A stretch of 64,000 nucleotides of DNA from Physcomitrium patens (lineage: Eukaryota; Streptophyta; Bryopsida; Funariales; Funariaceae), in the NCBI RefSeq assembly GCF_000002425.4, contig NC_037269.1:14543309-14607308 (forward strand), given 5' to 3'. Below, one piece after another: positions 61,147-64,000 of the stretch. Position 1 is the first letter of the stretch, and each line of letters opens with the position of its first letter. Under the pieces are notes generated by a model that was not told the origin of the DNA, searched no databases, and saw only the letters and a program-made list of their open reading frames with translations. A program made the translations under genes and the position numbers.

Positions 61147-61707
61147 TGTCACGGACATACTCATGTAAGCTAGTAATTACTTATACAAATAGATAGAAGT
61201 AAATAAAAGTAGATAAAAGTAAGTTAATTCTATAGTATTTAATATGGAAGCTTCCTAGAAGCTTCATAGATGTTGCTTTGACTTCATAGGTATCTTTAAT
61301 TGACTTTTTGGATTAGAAACGTGGTCAACAAGTTGGCCATGTGCCACACATGTTGTTAGCTTGAAGATCAAGCTAACTATGTAGTCCACACGTAGAAAAA
61401 CTTGCCTTGTAAGTCAAGGCATGTGTCCTACAAGGTCAATGCATATTCGAGGTCGTATAGAACGTCGCTACTTAGCCCCTAGTTAGATAGTATATATAGA
61501 GATAAGAGTGAAGCCTTCTTTATTCTTGTCAACTCTTTTCTTGCTTCCAGTCTAGTTTCAAGGATCTCTAGTTTTCTTGTCTTTTGGCAATAGCCATTCT
61601 AATTTCCCTTTCAATATACATACTTATTTATTTATATTTTGTTAACTTTCTTTTAGTAAAGGCTCACTTGTCTGAGTTGATTTTTCATCGAGTTCTTATC
61701 GTTGATA
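61147..61707 (+). repeat. Element B 3' LTR
   Basis: 561 bp, TGTCACGG...GTTGATA, followed by the TCATT duplication. Two perfect GAAGCTTC palindromes at 61247-61254 and 61258-61265. Confidence 0.93.
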
Positions 61708-63295
61708 TCATTACTGATTTCATACTTGATACCAGTTGCTGAAAAAAATTTGGAATCAAAAGCTATTGGGTGAAGTTTGTCATTTGTTGTATTTGTAAAA
61801 ATGTGGCGTATAAAGAAAATTTTGATGCATCTTTTTTCATAAAAAATAGCTTAAAAAAGTCAACACAATACAAGATTGATACAAAAATAAAGATTTTTTT
61901 AAAAGCCACAAATGTTGCTTGTACTTTTTGACTCTATTGAAGTTTGTCTTTACAAGTCAAACATGTAAATAGAGCCACAATTTGAGAGAAGTTTTTGATG
62001 AAGATTCAATAATAGTTGGCAAATGTCAAAAAAGATTAGACATCTCTTAGTATTTTTGAGATTTTCTAATGTATAATAATTTAAATTTTCTTAAAATCCA
62101 TCATAAGTCTATCACTTGAAATGATGTATTCTAAGAAGTCAACTTGAATAGTGTAAAATACACACTTTTTTTTTTATCTTGGCATAGAGTCTTGCATATC
62201 TTAATTTTTGTAATATATAACAAAGATAAAATTTATATTCTTATATATTTTTAGAATAGAGTTAGATATCATCTAAATAATAGATAATAAAATTAACCGA
62301 AAACTCTTAAAAAACAACATTTATTAAATGTTGAAAAGCTGCTGGTGCATTTATAGGTCCAAAAAGCATGATATTATATTCAAAATATTTGTAGGTAGTT
62401 TGAAATATAGTCTTCTATTCATTTCTTTTTTTAATGCATACCAAATTGTATGCATCTTATACATCTATTTTGCTATAGATCTTAATTTGATTCAATTGAT
62501 AAAAAAATCCACATATCAAAAGTAGCAAGTATTTTTCTTGGTAGTAATCTTATTGATTCTTTGATTAATCAACATACATCCACAATGATCCATTTTTTCT
62601 CTTCACAAATAAAATTGAAGCTATTACTGAAGATTTGGAATAGCATATGAAGTCCTTAACAAGATTTTCATGAATATATTCTTTGAATTCAATAAATTTA
62701 TTCAGTAATAAATTATAGATTGATCAAAATAGCAATTGAGCTTCTTCTTAAAGGTTAATTGAGAAATCATGGAAATGATGTTCCAAAAGAGTATCTCTAT
62801 TTTTCTTTTCAAATACATCTTAAAAATCTTGATATTGACAAGAAATGCCATTTGAAGTCTTTTTACTATTAGAAACAAATCTCGCATAAATAGTATAAGG
62901 TAACATTTTTTTTACAATATGCAAGAAAGTACTTACATCTACAAATATAGATTTTCTTATACTAGACTTATGATTTTTTACTTGATTAATTATATTCTTA
63001 GTTATACTTTCAAATAAGTCAAGACTATGTGAAATCCAATTTATTCAAGGATTCTACTTTTTTAACCATAATAAACTTAAAATAATTGAATTAGAATAAA
63101 ATATAATGATATGAAATACCATAAAGCTGCTATGACCATTAATTACTATTTATAAAAGAAATATTTGATGAATAATGTATCTAAAAGACAATAGATGGCC
63201 ATCTATGACTTTTGCATGAACATCTATAGTGGGCCTCATTCAAATAAATGGCTTAAATTCTTTTTAGAATAAATTTAAATTATCTCTTGTCATTG
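61708..63295 (-). mobile_element. Old minus-strand chromovirus, 5' half (protease, RT, RNase H)
   Basis: Read leftward: protease (about 63240-62930, with a VIDGHLLS-like piece), RT (about 62890-61960) and RNase H (61960-61708, where a DKLHPIAF-like segment can be read in reverse). It directly continues 52727 across element B. No gag is visible to the right. The homology stops near 63250, where a different chromodomain sequence begins. Confidence 0.8.
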
Positions 63296-63430
63296 GATGA
63301 GGTTTTGTACAGGTTTCCAAATTGCATTGTTAATATGATAACCTTTCTAAAGAACTTTGTACTGAAGTTGTCGATAACCACTACCACAAAAAAATTTGTG
63401 ATGCTCCATAATGTTGTCCACTTCATATTC
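63296..63430 (-). pseudogene. Chromodomain of a different retrotransposon
   Basis: Read leftward from 63430: EYEVDNIMEHHKFF, then LQYKVL, a TAG where Trp is expected, KGYH and IWKPVQNLI. This is the standard chromodomain pattern but differs from the chromodomain of elements A and B. It abuts the protease region of the old minus-strand element, so the junction is chimeric, made by recombination or insertion. Sequence to 63573 continues as the unrecognised upstream part of this fragment. Confidence 0.65.
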
Positions 63431-63573
63431 TTATTGGTCATCAATTACAACTGGTAGTAGTAGTCATAGGTGTTGATCCAAAAAGTGCTTCAGCTTGGAA
63501 TTAAATTCCTTTAGTTGTAAAGCATAGAAGATTAGATGGATCCAAATATGTCGGAGAAGCTTGAGGCGGTATG

Positions 63574-64000
63574 TGTCATGGATATATACATTTACTTCAA
63601 TAATCACTTATATCATTAGGTAGAAATAAATAAATATAGATAAATTTCTTAAAGTCTTTTAATAAAGCTTTCTAAAAGCTTCATATACATGGTTTTGACT
63701 TTAGATGTGTTTGTAGGTGAAAAACTTGGCCAATAAGTTAACCACATGTTGATAGCTTGTAGAACAAGTTAACTCCATATAATAGCTTGTGGAACAAGCT
63801 AACCATGTGGTGCATACATTGATAACTTGCATTACAAGTTAAGACATGTTGCTAGCAAAGTCAACATATTTTAGAGGTCCTATAGGATGTCACTATGTAG
63901 CTCTTAATTGAGCATATATATAGAGGCAAGAGTAAAGCCTTCTTCACTCTTATCAATGCCATTCTAGTCCTTAGTCTTATTTCAAGACTTTCTAGTTTTC
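63574..64000 (+). repeat. Chromovirus LTR of the older subfamily, cut by the window edge
   Basis: It starts TGTCATGG at 63574 and runs to the window end, with the AAGCTTTC/AAGCTTC pair and the TATATATAG motif. It contains a small tandem duplication of the 'atagcttgt(a/g)gaacaag' segment (about 63750-63800). Confidence 0.85.

Larger units (their letters stand above)
52728..61707 (+). mobile_element. Element B: chromovirus with paired 561-bp LTRs and two nested solo LTRs
   Basis: LTRs at 52728-53288 and 61147-61707 are both 561 bp, and TCATT flanks the element (52723-52727 and 61708-61712). It inserted into the RNase H area of the old minus-strand element. It holds gag with a CCHC knuckle, protease, RT, RNase H, integrase and a chromodomain in the order PR-RT-RH-IN-chromodomain, as in Ty3/gypsy chromoviruses. 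Two foreign solo LTRs lie inside. Frameshifts and stops in pol make it defective. It is the youngest copy of the family here, as its LTRs differ least. Confidence 0.95.

Noticed and set aside
52728-61707. Intact autonomous retrotransposon or integrated plant virus
   Set aside because: Gag and pol are broken by stops and frameshifts. LTRs, PBS core and chromodomain mark it as a Ty3/gypsy chromovirus rather than a pararetrovirus.

Overview
This is plant nuclear DNA. The genes have GT-AG introns of a few hundred bases. The protein set is that of a land plant: a plastid SufC ATPase with a transit peptide, a CSLD glycan synthase, a plant GT77-type glycosyltransferase and a V-ATPase subunit E. A SIRT5-like (class III) sirtuin, a type Arabidopsis lacks, points to a non-seed plant (moss or lycophyte grade) rather than an angiosperm. 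That taxonomic step is inference.

The window has two compartments. Positions 1-34,140 are gene-rich and of mixed GC. They start with the 3' end of a Ty3/gypsy element and two abutting LTRs (1-1192). Then come a class III sirtuin (2965-5851, +), SufC/ABCI6 (7046-9465, +), an MTG1-type mitochondrial GTPase (12035-14521, +), a GT77-like nucleotide-diphospho-sugar transferase (15296-17264, -), a broken V-ATPase E copy (20183-22713, -), an intact V-ATPase E copy (24783-27303, -) and CSLD (28772-32541, -). I assembled each gene exon by exon: every splice junction keeps frame, and the products match the known families closely. No operon-like or pathway clustering is evident. The only related neighbours are the two V-ATPase E copies.

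Positions 34,140-64,000 are AT-rich and made almost wholly of nested LTR retrotransposons, mainly one chromodomain-bearing Ty3/gypsy (chromovirus) family. An old plus-strand copy (about 36.8-42.5 kb) carries one solo LTR inside its protease region, and another lies inside its 5' LTR. An old minus-strand copy (43,314 to about 63,573) was split by element A (43,680-48,869, TSD CATGG, paired 558-bp LTRs), by a foreign solo LTR (50,463-51,769) and by element B (52,728-61,707, TSD TCATT, paired 561-bp LTRs). Element B in turn holds two foreign solo LTRs with 4-bp target duplications (54,474-55,728, TSD TCGG; 57,982-59,316, TSD ACGT). None of these elements has an intact pol. A fragment of a host DnaJ-family gene lies among them at 43.1-43.3 kb.

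The points most worth following are the plant class III sirtuin, the recently silenced V-ATPase E paralog, conserved extra reading frames (sense and antisense) between the chromodomain and the 3' LTR, a primer-binding site set 22-23 nt inside the LTR, and paired GAAGCTTC palindromes in the LTR promoter region.
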